Assembly (NCBI RefSeq): GCF_900113695.1
Contig: NZ_FOQH01000001.1
Coordinates: forward strand, 620,001-684,000
Direction: 5' to 3'
Source of the DNA: Albimonas pacifica
GTDB lineage: Bacteria > Pseudomonadota > Alphaproteobacteria > Rhodobacterales > Rhodobacteraceae
DNA length: 64,000 bases
The notes beneath the pieces were generated by a model. That model did no database searches and was not told where the DNA came from. It saw nothing but the letters and a program-made list of their open reading frames with translations. How positions within the stretch are numbered: position 1 is the stretch's first letter; each line of letters begins with the position of its first letter. This document shows, piece by piece, positions 34,685-45,341 of this stretch. The translations under genes and the position numbers were made by a program.

Positions 34685-35278
34685 ATGCCCTTCTACGACC
34701 CGAAGATGCGCGAGCTGCAGGACCGCTACGAAGGCCGCGCCGTGCCCGACCGGCTGGAGCAGGTCCGCCGCCACGACGTCTTCACCGAGGCCGATCTCGC
34801 GATGATCGCCCAGGCCCCGTTCTTCTTCCTCGCCACCTATTCCGAGACCTCGGTCGACTGCTCCTTCAAGGGCGGCGCGCCGGGCTTCGTGCGCGCGACC
34901 GGGCCGAACACGCTGGAATTCCCCGACTACGACGGCAACCGCATGTACCGAAGCCTCGGCAACATCGCCGCCACCGGCCGCTGCGGGCTGCTGTTCATCC
35001 GCCTCGACGGCGCGCGCTTCGACGGCTCGGCCGCCCGCATGCGGATCTCGGGCCGCGCCGAGGTCGACGACAGTCCCGAGGCGATCGAGGGCCTGCCCGG
35101 CGCCCGCCGCCTGGTGCGCGTGACCGCCGAGCACATCTTCCCCAACTGCCCCCGCTACATCCCCGACATGGGCGCGGCCGAGCCCTCGCCCCACGCGCCC
35201 CGCCCCGGCCACACGCCCCCGGAGGCGGCGTGGAAGTCGGCCGAGTGGATGCGCGACCTCTTCGAGGACGAGGGCTGA
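34685..35278 (+). CDS. Pyridoxamine 5'-phosphate oxidase family flavoprotein
   Basis: The protein has 197 residues and a GAGGAG site before the ATG. FFFLATYSETSVDCSFKGGAPGFV and TLEFPDYDGNRMYRSLGNI are characteristic of the FMN-binding split-barrel group that includes many proteins of unknown role, rather than true PdxH. It may bind FMN or F420-like cofactors. It precedes cbiD by 8 nt, so it is co-transcribed with cobalamin genes, which may or may not reflect a shared pathway. Confidence 0.85.
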   Translation: MPFYDPKMRELQDRYEGRAVPDRLEQVRRHDVFTEADLAMIAQAPFFFLATYSETSVDCSFKGGAPGFVRATGPNTLEFPDYDGNRMYRSLGNIAATGRCGLLFIRLDGARFDGSAARMRISGRAEVDDSPEAIEGLPGARRLVRVTAEHIFPNCPRYIPDMGAAEPSPHAPRPGHTPPEAAWKSAEWMRDLFEDEG

Positions 35279-35286
35279 GGCCGCCG

Positions 35287-36417
35287 ATGCCCCCGCCGCC
35301 CCGCGACCCGGACGAGGCCCATCCGCCGCCCGAGGGGCCGGGCGGCGCCCGGCTGCGCACCGGCTTCACCACCGGCGCCTGCGCGACCGCCGCGGCCAAG
35401 GCCGCCTGGCGGGCGCTGCTGGGCGGGGGCTGGGAAGATCCGGTGACCATCGTCCTGCCCCGCGGCCAGACCCCCCGCTTCGCGCTGGAGACCCGCGCCC
35501 TCGCCCCCGACCACGCCCACGCGGCCGTGCGCAAGGACGCGGGCGACGATCCCGACGTCACCCACCTGGCCCTGATCGAGGCGCGGGTGCGCCGCGGCGC
35601 ACCCGGTTCGGGCGTGACCTTCCGCGCCGGGCACGGCGTCGGCACGGTCACCCGCCCCGGCCTGCCGATCCCCCCCGGCGAGCCCGCCATCAACCCGGTC
35701 CCCCGCAAGATGATCGAGGAGGCGATCGCCGAGGTCTCCGCCGAACTCGCCCAGGCCCCCGACGCCGAGGTCGAGATCTCGATCCCCGGCGGCGAGGCGC
35801 TGGCGGCGAAGACCTGGAACCCGCGGCTGGGGATCGTGGGCGGGCTCTCGGTGCTGGGCACCACCGGGATCGTGCGGCCCTATTCCTGCGCGGCCTGGAT
35901 CGCCTCGATCCACCGGGGCGTGGACGTCGCGAGGGCGGCGGGGCTCGCGCATGTGATGGGCGCGACCGGCGCCTCCTCCGAGGCCGCCGGGCGGGCGCGC
36001 TTCGGGCTGCCGGAGCACGCCTGCCTCGACATGGGGGATTTCGCGGGGGGGCTGCTCAAGTATCTCGCCCGCCATCCGGTGGCGCGGCTGACGCTGGCGG
36101 GGGGCGCGGCCAAGCTCGCCAAGCTGGGGCAGGGGGCGATGGACCTGCACTCCTCCCGCTCCCAGGTGGATTTCGCCGCGCTCGCGGCGCTGGCCGGCGC
36201 GGCGGGGGTGGCGGGGGCGGAGCGGATCGCCGCCGCCAACACCGTGCTTCAGGCGCTGCAGGAGGCCGGCCCGCAGGCGCCGGCGCTGGCGCAGGCCATC
36301 GGCCGCTCCGCCGCCGCCGCCGCGCGCCGGGCGCTGGGCGAGGCGCCGGTGGCGGTGGACGTGCTGGTCTGCGACCGCGCCGGCGGCGTGCTGGCCTTCG
36401 TGGAGGCGCAGGAATGA
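35287..36417 (+). CDS. cbiD: Cobalt-precorrin-5B C1-methyltransferase
   Basis: CbiD methylates C1 of the corrin precursor using S-adenosylmethionine. The protein has 376 residues. RTGFTTGACATAAAKAAWRAL near the start, GVGTVTRPGLPIPPGEPAINP and GGLSVLGTTGIVRPYS are clear family signatures. The first 20 residues are Pro-rich and variable. It is followed by a G-loop hairpin and then the precorrin-6A reductase gene. Confidence 0.94.
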   Translation: MPPPPRDPDEAHPPPEGPGGARLRTGFTTGACATAAAKAAWRALLGGGWEDPVTIVLPRGQTPRFALETRALAPDHAHAAVRKDAGDDPDVTHLALIEARVRRGAPGSGVTFRAGHGVGTVTRPGLPIPPGEPAINPVPRKMIEEAIAEVSAELAQAPDAEVEISIPGGEALAAKTWNPRLGIVGGLSVLGTTGIVRPYSCAAWIASIHRGVDVARAAGLAHVMGATGASSEAAGRARFGLPEHACLDMGDFAGGLLKYLARHPVARLTLAGGAAKLAKLGQGAMDLHSSRSQVDFAALAALAGAAGVAGAERIAAANTVLQALQEAGPQAPALAQAIGRSAAAAARRALGEAPVAVDVLVCDRAGGVLAFVEAQE

Positions 36418-36451
36418 TCTCGCCCGGCGCGGCCCCGTCCCGCCCGGGGCC

Positions 36452-36516
36452 GGCGTCCCGCCGTCCGGGCGCACGCCCCGCCCGCCCACCCGCGCGCGCC
36501 CGGACGGCGGGACGCC
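36452..36516. repeat. G-quadruplex-loop hairpin H1
   Basis: A perfect 21-bp stem (36452-36472 with 36496-36516) encloses a loop containing CCCCGCCCGCCCACCCG, the complement of CGGGTGGGCGGGCGGGG. It begins 35 bases after the cbiD stop. The loop matches H4 exactly, while the stem is unrelated to any other copy. No T tract follows. Confidence 0.85.
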
Positions 36517-36540
36517 TCGGGCAGCCCCCGAAGATCGACC

Positions 36541-37287
36541 GTGGCCGCTGAGCCGCCGCGGCTGCTGGTGCTGGCCGGCACCGCCGAGGCGCGCGCCGTG
36601 CTCGAAGCGCTGGCCCCCGCCGTCGCCGAGAGTCGGCTGCGGGTCCTCGCCTCGCTCGCCGGCGCCACCCGCGCGCCCCGGCCGCTGCCGGTCGAGACCC
36701 GCCGCGGCGGCTTCGGGGGCGCCGAGGGGCTGGCGGCCTTCCTGCGCGCCCGGCGCATCGACGCCGTGCTCGACGCCACCCATCCCTTCGCCGCCCGGAT
36801 CAGCGCCAACGCCGCCGCCGCCTGCGCCGCGGTCGGGGCGGCGCGCGCCCAGCTCCTGCGGCCGGGGTGGGACGGGCCGGCCCGCCGCTTCCCCGACCTC
36901 GCCTCGGCGCTCGCCGCCGCCCCCCCCGGCGCCCGGGTGCTGGCGGCGACCGGGCGCGCCTCCGCCCCGGCGCTGCAGGGGCGGGGCGACCTGGAGATCC
37001 TGCTCAGGGTGGCCGAGAGCGGCCCCCCGATCCCGGGCGTCGAGACCCTCGTCTCCCGCCCGCCCCACGCGCCCGAGGCCGACCGCGCGCTGATGCGCGG
37101 GCGCGCGATCAGCCACCTGCTCGCGCGCGACTCGGGCGGCGCCGACGGCGCCAAGCTCCACGTCGCCCGCGAGCTGGGAATCGAGATCCTGCTGGCCGAG
37201 CGTCCCCCGGCCGAGCCGGGCGCGGTCCTGCCGGGGGCGCCCGAGGCGCTGGACTGGGTGCTGGAAACGCTGGTCCTCGGCCGCTAG
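36541..37287 (+). CDS. cobK: Precorrin-6A reductase (CobK/CbiJ family)
   Basis: The enzyme reduces the macrocycle of precorrin-6A (or its cobalt form) with NADPH. The protein has 248 residues with a GTG start. LLVLAGTAEARAVLEALA is the nucleotide-binding start, and DAVLDATHPFAARISANAA and ISHLLARDSGG are family hallmarks. It stands 123 nt after cbiD with hairpin H1 between, so its expression may depend on read-through. Confidence 0.92.
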   Translation: MAAEPPRLLVLAGTAEARAVLEALAPAVAESRLRVLASLAGATRAPRPLPVETRRGGFGGAEGLAAFLRARRIDAVLDATHPFAARISANAAAACAAVGAARAQLLRPGWDGPARRFPDLASALAAAPPGARVLAATGRASAPALQGRGDLEILLRVAESGPPIPGVETLVSRPPHAPEADRALMRGRAISHLLARDSGGADGAKLHVARELGIEILLAERPPAEPGAVLPGAPEALDWVLETLVLGR

Positions 37288-37309
37288 CCGCGGCGCGCGG
37301 GGCCGCGAT

Positions 37310-37371
37310 GGGGTCGGCGGGCGGGCGCCTCGCGGGCGCAGCCCGCGACAGAGCCGTCCCGCCGGCGCCGG
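37310..37371. repeat. Palindromic repeat, copy D (inverted)
   Basis: This is the reverse-complement orientation of copies A-C, with the same outer arms, the CAGAGCCGT box and the GCGGGC-GCA-GCCCGC inner hairpin. It lies between the convergent cobK and ptsH-like genes, three bases from the HPr stop. Confidence 0.87.
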
Positions 37372-37373
37372 CC

Positions 37374-37652
37374 TTACTCGCCCTCGCCGAAGCGGCCGGC
37401 GACCAGCGCCTCCAGCGCATCCATCAGCTGCTCGGCCTCGGGCCCCGAGGTCTCGACCTCGATCTCCTCGCCCTGGGCGGCGGCGAGCATCATCAGCCCC
37501 ATGATCGAATCGCCCGAGACCTCCATCCCGTCGCGCCGCACGAAGGCGCGGGCGTCGTGGGATTCGACCACGTTCACGAACTGGGCCGACGCGCGCGCGT
37601 GCAGACCCTTGCGGTTGACGATCGCCAACCGCCGCGCCGTCGCGGCGGTCAC
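37374..37652 (-). CDS. ptsH: HPr family phosphocarrier
   Basis: The protein has 92 residues with a GTG start four bases after the EIIA stop. The active-site His is in RKGLHARASAQFVN, and the regulatory Ser region reads GDSIMGLMML. It passes phosphate from EI to EIIA. HprK encoded nearby would phosphorylate the Ser. No EI or sugar-specific EIIBC gene is present in the window, so the role is probably regulatory. Confidence 0.94.
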   Translation of the reverse strand: MTAATARRLAIVNRKGLHARASAQFVNVVESHDARAFVRRDGMEVSGDSIMGLMMLAAAQGEEIEVETSGPEAEQLMDALEALVAGRFGEGE

Positions 37653-37656
37653 CGTC

Positions 37657-38070
37657 TCAGGCCCGCATCTTGCGCCGCGCGGCGAGGATCCCGCCCGCGC
37701 TGTCGAGATACTTGCGCGCCGCCTCCAGCGCGTGGTCCACCGCCTCCTCCAGCGGCATCCCCCGGCATTTCGCCAGCTTCACCAGCAGCGGCAGGTTGGC
37801 GCCGTAGACCACCTCGGCCCGCGGCCGCGACAGCGCCCCCATGGCGAGGTTCGACGGGCTGCCCCCGAACATGTCGGTGATCAGCACCACCCCGTCGCCG
37901 CAGTCGACCTCCTCGGCCGCCGCGTCCACCTCGGCCTGGCGGGCGCGCAGGTCGTCCTGCGGCCAGATGCCGATCGCCCGCGCCCGTTCCATGGGGCCGA
38001 CCACGTGCTCGGCCGCCGCCAGCAGCTCCGCCGCCAGGCCCCCGTGGGCCACGATCACCACGCCGATCAT
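37657..38070 (-). CDS. PTS EIIA component, mannose family
   Basis: The protein has 137 residues from the ATG at 38070, which has AGGGG at good distance; a GTG three codons earlier is possible. MIGVVIVAHGG carries the phosphorylatable His, and VLITDMFGGSPSNLAMG is a family core. In alphaproteobacteria this EIIA usually acts in regulation together with HPr and HprK. It is coupled to the HPr gene. Confidence 0.93.
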   Translation of the reverse strand: MIGVVIVAHGGLAAELLAAAEHVVGPMERARAIGIWPQDDLRARQAEVDAAAEEVDCGDGVVLITDMFGGSPSNLAMGALSRPRAEVVYGANLPLLVKLAKCRGMPLEEAVDHALEAARKYLDSAGGILAARRKMRA

Positions 38071-38120
38071 GCCGCGCACCCCTGCGCGGCCGTCTTGCTC
38101 TTCATGCCGTCCTCCCGAGC

Positions 38121-38140
38121 GCCGCGGCTCCTGCCGCGGC
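38121..38140. terminator. Hairpin between rapZ and EIIA genes
   Basis: Self-complementary GCCGCGGC arms (38121-38128 and 38133-38140) surround TCCT within the 208-base gap after rapZ. There is no T tract in the direction of transcription, so partial termination or RNA protection is as likely as full termination. Confidence 0.4.
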
Positions 38141-38278
38141 TTTCCCCTTGCGTTCCCCGCCGCCGCCGATGGCGGAGGCGGGCCCCTGCGCGTGTGATTC
38201 CCTTCGCGGCCGCCGCCGCCCGATCCGTTCCACGCGTCGCGCCGCCCCCGGCGCCCGCGCCCCCAAGACCCCCTTCCC

Positions 38279-39220
38279 TCATGCCGCGGCCCGGTCCAGT
38301 TCGCGGTGGCGCACCGTCGCGGGCCAGCCGGCCTCGGCCAGGCGCGCCGCCAGGTCCTCGGCCACCGCCACCGAGCGATGACGCCCGCCGGAGCACCCCA
38401 GGGCCATACAGTAATAGGCCTTACCTTCGCGTCTATAGGCCGGCAGCAGCAGCAGGGTCAGCTCGGTCACCCGCTCGACGAAGGCGGCGTAGAGCGGGTC
38501 GCGGCGCACATGCTCGGCCACCGCCGGATCGCGCCCGGTCAGCGGCCGCAGCTCCTTCTGCCAGTGGGGATTGGCGAGGAACCGGCAGTCGATCACCGTG
38601 TCCGCCTCGCGCGGGGCGCCGCGCTTGAAGCTGAACGACTGGATCGACAGCGACAGGCTCCGCCGCGCCCCCGGCGTCGCCAGATGCGCCAGACGCGCCT
38701 TGAGGTCGTGGGGCGAGAGGTCGGTGGTGTCCAGCACCAGGTCCGCCTTCTCGCGCACCGGCCACAGCAGGTCCCGCTCGCGCGCGAGCCCCGCCTCGGG
38801 GCTGTCGTCGGGGGCGAGCGGATGGCGGCGGCGGGTGGTCTTGAAGCGATCCAGCAGCGCCGTGTCGGCGCAGTCGAGGAAGATCAGCACCGGCGCGAGG
38901 TCGCCGCGCGCCCGCAGCGCGTCGAGCCGCGCCAGCAGGGCCGGGGCCGAGAAGCCGCGGGTCCGCACGTCCAGCCCCAGCGCCACCGGGCGGGGGTCCT
39001 GCGGCTCGGACCCGCCCTCGGGGAACAGGCGCTCGATGAAGCTCAGGGGCAGGTTGTCGATCGCCTCGTAGCCCATGTCCTCCAGCACGCGGATGGCGGT
39101 GGAGTTCCCGGCCCCGCTCATCCCCGTCACCAGGGCGAGGGGGATGGGGGCCGCGCAGGGCTCGCCCGCGCCGGAGGCGTCGGGGCGGGAGCGGGGATCG
39201 GAGCTGTCAGCCAGGGTCAT
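38279..39220 (-). CDS. rapZ: RapZ (RNase adapter / NTP-binding regulator)
   Basis: The protein has 313 residues. RapZ controls glucosamine-6-phosphate synthase through small RNAs in enterobacteria; in alphaproteobacteria its role is less clear. DMGYEAIDNLPLSFI and the C-terminal GCSGGRHRSVAVAEDLA with DTVIDCRFLANPHW are diagnostic. The Walker A reads GMSGAGNST (33-41), with Asn where Lys (or Arg in relatives) is expected, so ATP binding may be weakened. The ATG at 39220 gives the usual domain start. Confidence 0.94.
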   Translation of the reverse strand: MTLADSSDPRSRPDASGAGEPCAAPIPLALVTGMSGAGNSTAIRVLEDMGYEAIDNLPLSFIERLFPEGGSEPQDPRPVALGLDVRTRGFSAPALLARLDALRARGDLAPVLIFLDCADTALLDRFKTTRRRHPLAPDDSPEAGLARERDLLWPVREKADLVLDTTDLSPHDLKARLAHLATPGARRSLSLSIQSFSFKRGAPREADTVIDCRFLANPHWQKELRPLTGRDPAVAEHVRRDPLYAAFVERVTELTLLLLPAYRREGKAYYCMALGCSGGRHRSVAVAEDLAARLAEAGWPATVRHRELDRAAA

Positions 39221-39689
39221 GCCTAGGGCCGTGTCGCGTCCTTGAAACTCGGGTCTGCGGCGCCCGCGGGGGCGCCTGCCTGAAAGCGGCGCCCTCGCGG
39301 ACGCCAAGCGGTCGACGCCGCCCGGAGGGGCGAGGCCGGGTGCGGCGCCGGAGCCGGCCGCCGCGGGTTCGCTGCGCCGCAAGCATGCGCCGCGGCACGC
39401 GCGGGGGCAAGGGCGTGCCGCAGTGCGGCGCCGAAAATCGCGCATCGCGGCGCCGGCGTCCCGCAGGGCGGTCCCCGGCGCCTCCGGCCCGGCCCCCCGC
39501 AGCCGGCGCGCGGACTTCTCATGCCCTGTCGCATGGCGCAGGAGATAGGGCGCCCGGCGCCGCAGCCGCAGGCCGGTCAAGCGAAGGTGACGGGCGGTGA
39601 TGGGGGCGGACCGGGGGGCAGGGCGCGGCGCCCTGCGCGCCCCTTCGCTGCAGGCGAGGCGCGGGCCGCCGCGTCGAGCGCGCCGCGGG
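39221..39689. other. Intergenic region, hprK to rapZ
   Basis: These 469 bases hold no gene that I can support. They contain hairpins, including GCAGGG/CCCTGC at about 39618-39636, which may act on the hprK 3' end, and CGCGGCACGC/GCGTGCCGC near 39390-39420. A separate rapZ promoter could be here but is not clear. Confidence 0.45.
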
Positions 39690-40238
39690 TCAGGGCGCGT
39701 GGCGGCGCCCGCCGGCGAGCAGCAGGGCGAAGAGCGCGGGCGCCGAGGGCTGCAGGATCAGCGGCAGGTCGACGCCCAGCAGGCGCAGGCGGCGCAGGGG
39801 CGGCAGGCGCTCGGGTTCGGGCCGCGAGAGGTCGACGGCCGCGACCACCCGCGCCTCGGCCAGCGGGTGCAGGGGGATCAGCCCCACGCCGCGCGCCTCG
39901 ATCAGGCCCGCGATGGCGGCGGGGGCGGAGGCGGCGAGGCCCGCGGGTCCCGCGCGCAGATGGCAGCGGTCGTCGGCGACCAGCCGCGCCCCGCGCGAGA
40001 TCAGCTCCAGCGCCAGCGAGGATTTCCCGGCGCCCGAAGGGCCCAGGATCAGCGCCGCCGCGAAGCCGGCCGCCGCCTCGCCGCCCTCCGCCTCCGGGGT
40101 CAGCGCCACGCAGGAGGCATGCAGCGTCGCGATCCCCTGCGCATCGGGGCGGGCCGCGGCGGCCGCGGCCGCGGCGGGGGAGAGGGGCAGGTCGGCGGGC
40201 GCCGCCCCGTCGGGGGCGCGAGGAGGCAGGCGGCTCAT
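39690..40238 (-). CDS. hprK: HPr kinase/phosphorylase, short alphaproteobacterial type
   Basis: The protein has 182 residues. It has only the kinase domain: GPSGAGKSSLALELISRGARLVADDR carries the Walker A and following Asp pair, and LIEARGVGLIPLHP the late catalytic loop. The N-terminal HPrK domain of Gram-positive enzymes is absent, as usual in this class. The first 30 residues are Ala-rich and may start later. It would phosphorylate HPr on Ser. It follows the histidine kinase gene by 97 nt. Confidence 0.9.
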   Translation of the reverse strand: MSRLPPRAPDGAAPADLPLSPAAAAAAAARPDAQGIATLHASCVALTPEAEGGEAAAGFAAALILGPSGAGKSSLALELISRGARLVADDRCHLRAGPAGLAASAPAAIAGLIEARGVGLIPLHPLAEARVVAAVDLSRPEPERLPPLRRLRLLGVDLPLILQPSAPALFALLLAGGRRHAP

Positions 40239-40335
40239 CCCGGGCGGCGGCGGGCGCCCCGGCGCGCGGGGGAGCGGGGCCGCCCGGCCGCGGCCTTCGC
40301 CGCGGCGGCGGCGCCTGCGGGGCCCGGCCCCCGGC

Positions 40336-42225
40336 TCACCCCGGAAGCTCCACCACGAAGCGGGCGCCGCGGCGGTCGTGGCCGGCGGGGCGGATGTTCT
40401 CGGCCGAGATCCGGCCGTTGTGCGCCTCGACGATCTGGCGCGAGATCGCGAGGCCCAGGCCCGAGTGGTTGCCGTAGGCCTCGGTGTCGGGGCGCTCGGA
40501 ATAGAAGCGCTCGAACACCGACTCGAGGTTGTCGTCGGGGATGCCGGGGCCCTCGTCCTCGACCGTCACCCGGATCCGGCCGTCGCCGCCGCGGGCGGCC
40601 GCGACGCGGATCTCGGAGCCCTCGGGCGAGAAGCTCAGCGCGTTCTCGATCAGGTTGACGAAGACCTGGGCCAGCCGGCCCTCGATGCCGCGCATGCGGA
40701 TGCTCTCGTCCACCGCCTCGTCGCGGATGCGCACCGCGCGCTCCTGCGCCTTGGGCTGGGTGAACTCGACGATGGTGGTCAGCAGGTTGGAGAGCTCGAA
40801 GGGCTCGCGCTCCTCGCGCACCAGCTCGGCGTCGAGGCGCGAGGCGTTGGAGATGTCGGTGACCAGCCGGTCCAGCCGCGCCACGTCGTGGTTCATCACC
40901 TTCATCAGCCGCAGCTTGTCGGCCTCGGTGCGCGCATAGCCCAGCGTCTCGACGGCGGAGCGCAGGGAGCTGAGCGGGTTCTTGATCTCGTGCGCCACGT
41001 CGGCGGCGAAGCTCTCGGTCGCCTCCAGGCGCTGGTAGAGCGTGTCGGTCATCCGCTTCAGCGCGCCCGAAAGGTGGCCGATCTCGTCGCCGCGGGCGGA
41101 CATGTCGGGCATCTCCACCCGGCGCTTGCCGCGCTCGCCCTGCTCGGCGGCCAGCGCCGCCTGGGCCAGGCGCTCGATCGGGCGGCCGATGGCCTTGGCC
41201 AGCAGCACCGAGAGCACCATCGACACCGCCAGCGCCACCAGGAACACCTGCAGGATCGAGATCCGCTCCGAGCGCACGATGGCGTCGATGTCGCCGCCCT
41301 CGGTCGAGAGCACCAGCGCGCCATGGACCTTGCGCAGGGTCTGGATGGGGACCGAAACCGAGACGATCAGCTCGCCGCGGGCGTTGACGCGCTCGCCGCG
41401 CGCGACGGCGCCGCCCAGCGCGGCGTAGACCTCCTGCATGCGCGCGACGCCGCCCAGGATCTCGGTCGCCACCGGCTCGCGCGCGTCGCCCAGCGCCACG
41501 TCGCGCAGGAAGCGGCCGGCGCGCTCGATCCAGGCCATCGGCCCGTCGGGGTCGTCGAAGCGCGAGGCGGGCAGGGTCTCGGTCTGGACGCCGCCGGTGT
41601 GACCGGCGGCGAGGTGGGTGTCCACCATCAGCCGCGCGCCGCGGTCGAAGATCTGGGCGCGCACGCGGGCGGGCTCGATCACGCGCGAGAGCACGACCTG
41701 CGCCTTGGGCGGGTCGATGCCGAGCGAGCCGTCGTCGCGCCCGGCGGATTCGGCCAGCGTGATGGCGATGATCGCGCCCTGCGTCTCCAGCGCCTGGGTG
41801 CGCAGCTCGATCAGCTTGCCGCGGAAGTCGTTCAGCGCCAGCACGCCCGCCACCAGCAGGCCGAGGCCGATGAGGTTGAACGAGACGATGCGCCGGGTCA
41901 GGCGCGAGGGCGTGCGCGGCGGGGCCTGGTCGTCGTCCTCGCCGTCGGGATTGCGGCGCAGGCGCGCCTTGCGGCGGGCCTCGCGCAGCTCCGCCGCCTT
42001 GGCGGCGCGCCGTTCGGCGCGGCCGGGCTTGGCGCTCGCATGGCGCGACGAGGCCGGCGCCTCCGCGCGGGGCGCGGCGTCCTCGGGCTCCTCCTCCGGC
42101 GCGGCGGCGGAGGGAGAGGCGGCCGCCCCGCGCCCGCCGTCGGCGCTCTGCTGCGTCCCCGGATCCTCGCCGGCGCGGCGTCCTGCGGACGACGTCCTGT
42201 CGGCCCCCTCGGCGACGTCCCTCAT
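40336..42225 (-). CDS. chvG: Sensor histidine kinase ChvG
   Basis: The product has 629 residues. Residues 1-100 are acidic/basic low-complexity sequence. Two transmembrane helices (about 110-130 and 325-350) flank a periplasmic sensor domain. A HAMP domain follows, then [24 protein letters not shown] with the phospho-acceptor His, N-box [13 protein letters not shown] and G-boxes DEGPGIP and [10 protein letters not shown]. ChvG senses acid or envelope stress in relatives. The start is seven bases after the chvI stop with GAGGCGGG as ribosome site. Confidence 0.93.
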   Translation of the reverse strand: MRDVAEGADRTSSAGRRAGEDPGTQQSADGGRGAAASPSAAAPEEEPEDAAPRAEAPASSRHASAKPGRAERRAAKAAELREARRKARLRRNPDGEDDDQAPPRTPSRLTRRIVSFNLIGLGLLVAGVLALNDFRGKLIELRTQALETQGAIIAITLAESAGRDDGSLGIDPPKAQVVLSRVIEPARVRAQIFDRGARLMVDTHLAAGHTGGVQTETLPASRFDDPDGPMAWIERAGRFLRDVALGDAREPVATEILGGVARMQEVYAALGGAVARGERVNARGELIVSVSVPIQTLRKVHGALVLSTEGGDIDAIVRSERISILQVFLVALAVSMVLSVLLAKAIGRPIERLAQAALAAEQGERGKRRVEMPDMSARGDEIGHLSGALKRMTDTLYQRLEATESFAADVAHEIKNPLSSLRSAVETLGYARTEADKLRLMKVMNHDVARLDRLVTDISNASRLDAELVREEREPFELSNLLTTIVEFTQPKAQERAVRIRDEAVDESIRMRGIEGRLAQVFVNLIENALSFSPEGSEIRVAAARGGDGRIRVTVEDEGPGIPDDNLESVFERFYSERPDTEAYGNHSGLGLAISRQIVEAHNGRISAENIRPAGHDRRGARFVVELPG

Positions 42226-42232
42226 GCCCGCC

Positions 42233-42934
42233 TCAGACCTCCTTGTATCGGTAGCCCACGCCGTAGAGCGTCTCGATCGAGGCGAAGCTGTCGTCGACCT
42301 GGCGGAACTTCTTGCGGATGCGCTTGATGTGGCTGTCGATGGTGCGGTCGTCGACATAGACCTGGTCGTCGTAGGCGGCGTCCATCAGCTGGTCGCGGCT
42401 CTTCACGAAGCCCGGGCGCTGGGCGAGGGCCTGCAGGATCAGGAACTCGGTCACCGTCAGGGTCACCGGCTCGTCGTTCCACAGGCAGGAGTGGCGCAGC
42501 GGGTCCAGCGAGAGCTTGCCGCGGGTGATGGCGCGGTCGGCCTCGGCGCGCTCGGCGTCGCCCTGGGCGGCGGCCTCGCGGCGGCGCAGCACGGCGCGCA
42601 CCCGCTCGACCAGCAGGCGCTGGGAGAAGGGCTTGCGCACGTAGTCGTCCGCGCCCATGCGCAGGCCCAGAACCTCGTCGATCTCCTCGTCCTTGGAGGT
42701 GAGGAAGATCACCGGCAGGTCCGACTGCTGGCGCAGGCGGCGCAGAAGCTCCATCCCGTCCATGCGCGGCATCTTGATGTCGAGCACGGCGAGATCGGGC
42801 GGCTGCGAGGTCAGCGCGGCCAGGGCAGCGGCGCCGTCGGTGTAGCACCGCACTTCATACCCCTCGGCCTCCATGGCCATGGAAACCGAGGTGAGGATGT
42901 TGCGGTCGTCGTCCACGAGCGCGATGTTCGTCAT
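42233..42934 (-). CDS. chvI: Response regulator ChvI
   Basis: The protein has 233 residues. The receiver (about 3-118) has the acidic pair DDD, phospho-acceptor Asp in [13 protein letters not shown] and the Lys in VRKPF. An OmpR-type winged helix (about 140-230) ends [36 protein letters not shown] precedes the ATG. It forms an operon with chvG, and the order chvI-chvG-hprK-rapZ-EIIA-HPr is conserved in related bacteria. Confidence 0.95.
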   Translation of the reverse strand: MTNIALVDDDRNILTSVSMAMEAEGYEVRCYTDGAAALAALTSQPPDLAVLDIKMPRMDGMELLRRLRQQSDLPVIFLTSKDEEIDEVLGLRMGADDYVRKPFSQRLLVERVRAVLRRREAAAQGDAERAEADRAITRGKLSLDPLRHSCLWNDEPVTLTVTEFLILQALAQRPGFVKSRDQLMDAAYDDQVYVDDRTIDSHIKRIRKKFRQVDDSFASIETLYGVGYRYKEV

Positions 42935-43330
42935 GCTAGCTCCGTCGCTTCGTTCCGCCTGCCCCCCTGGGCGGCGGTCGGCGCCGGCGCGCGGGGCGGT
43001 CTCCCGCCCTGCGGCGCCGAGCGCGCCCGGTCCAGACATGGACCTCTCATATCATTTCTCAACGTATCGGGTGCGAAAGCGGCCCCATTGAGGCCGAACT
43101 GCGCCATTTCGCCCAGCGCCGGGGCGCTGTTGAAGTGTTGTCGATATGTTATACCCCGCGCATCTTGGAAGGCGGATCGGAATCGTGACGCGCCCAGGCG
43201 AGGGGTCAGGCTGTGTGGGGCCGCCCCGACAGGAACGAGACCGGATCACGGCTGGTCGGGGGAGGCTGCGTCTGCACGCGCCCCCGGGCCGATCGGCCGG
43301 CAGAGGAAGCGATCGAAGGAGCCCATGAGC
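42935..43330. promoter_or_regulatory. Divergent promoter region, chvI / pckA
   Basis: These 396 bases contain no gene. A relatively AT-rich part at about 43030-43165 holds CTGTTG (43127-43132) and TTATAC (43149-43154), 16 bp apart, a plausible pckA promoter with a long leader. ChvI in rhizobia controls pckA-side genes, so ChvI sites here are possible but I cannot point to one. Confidence 0.45.
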
Positions 43331-44938
<1,608 letters not shown>

Positions 44939-44967
44939 TCCGAGCCTTCGCCATCGGCGACATCACG

Positions 44968-45006
44968 ACCGGCGGTCCGCGAGAGCGGGCCGCCGGTTCG
45001 CTTTCG
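44968..45006 (+). terminator. Terminator after pckA
   Basis: ACCGGCGGTCCGC (44968-44980) pairs with GCGGGCCGCCGGT (44985-44997) with one G-T pair, loop GAGA, then TCGCTTTCG. Stem position and the T-containing tail support termination. Confidence 0.7.
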
Positions 45007-45112
45007 GGGCGCCTGCTGGCGAGCGGTCTACAGGCGCCCTGCGGGCGGGCCTGGCTGGGGCGCGAGGCTCGGCGCGGAGCGCGGGATGGGCCGGCGGGGG
45101 AGCCTCCGGCGG

Positions 45113-45341
45113 GCTCCCGACTCACCCAAGAACAGGCCCCGCGCCTGTCCTCCGGATCCGTCTCTCGCTTGCGATGCCTGAGCGACTCGCCCCCTCCGGT
45201 CAAGGACAAGCCCCGCTCCGCGGGGTCGCTGCGCGATCCCTGACCGGAGGGGGCGAGTCGCTCCGGTCGGCATCCGCGAGAGACGGCTCCGGAGAACAGG
45301 CGCTTTGCGGCGGCCTCGGGCGTCGCGCCGGGGCGCGCGGG
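45113..45341. repeat. Inverted-repeat element between pckA and alkB
   Basis: Arms 45145-45203 and 45241-45300 are about 60 bases each and near-complementary, sharing CGACTCGCCCCCTCCGGTCA, CCGTCTCTCGC and CTCCGGA blocks. A 37-base middle carries its own hairpin CCCCGCTCCGCGGGG. The left flank (45113-45138) also matches 24 of 27 bases of 3041-3067. There is no gene inside. It lies in the 403-base gap between pckA and alkB and looks like a small non-autonomous element. Confidence 0.75.

Noticed and set aside
36452-36516. H1 as a riboswitch (cobalamin) for the cobK gene.
   Set aside because: It has no B12-box or multi-helix core; it is a single hairpin of the same type as those near capsule genes.
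45145-45300. Inverted repeat as ends of an insertion sequence.
   Set aside because: Only 37 bases lie between the arms, so no transposase is encoded; at most a non-autonomous element.
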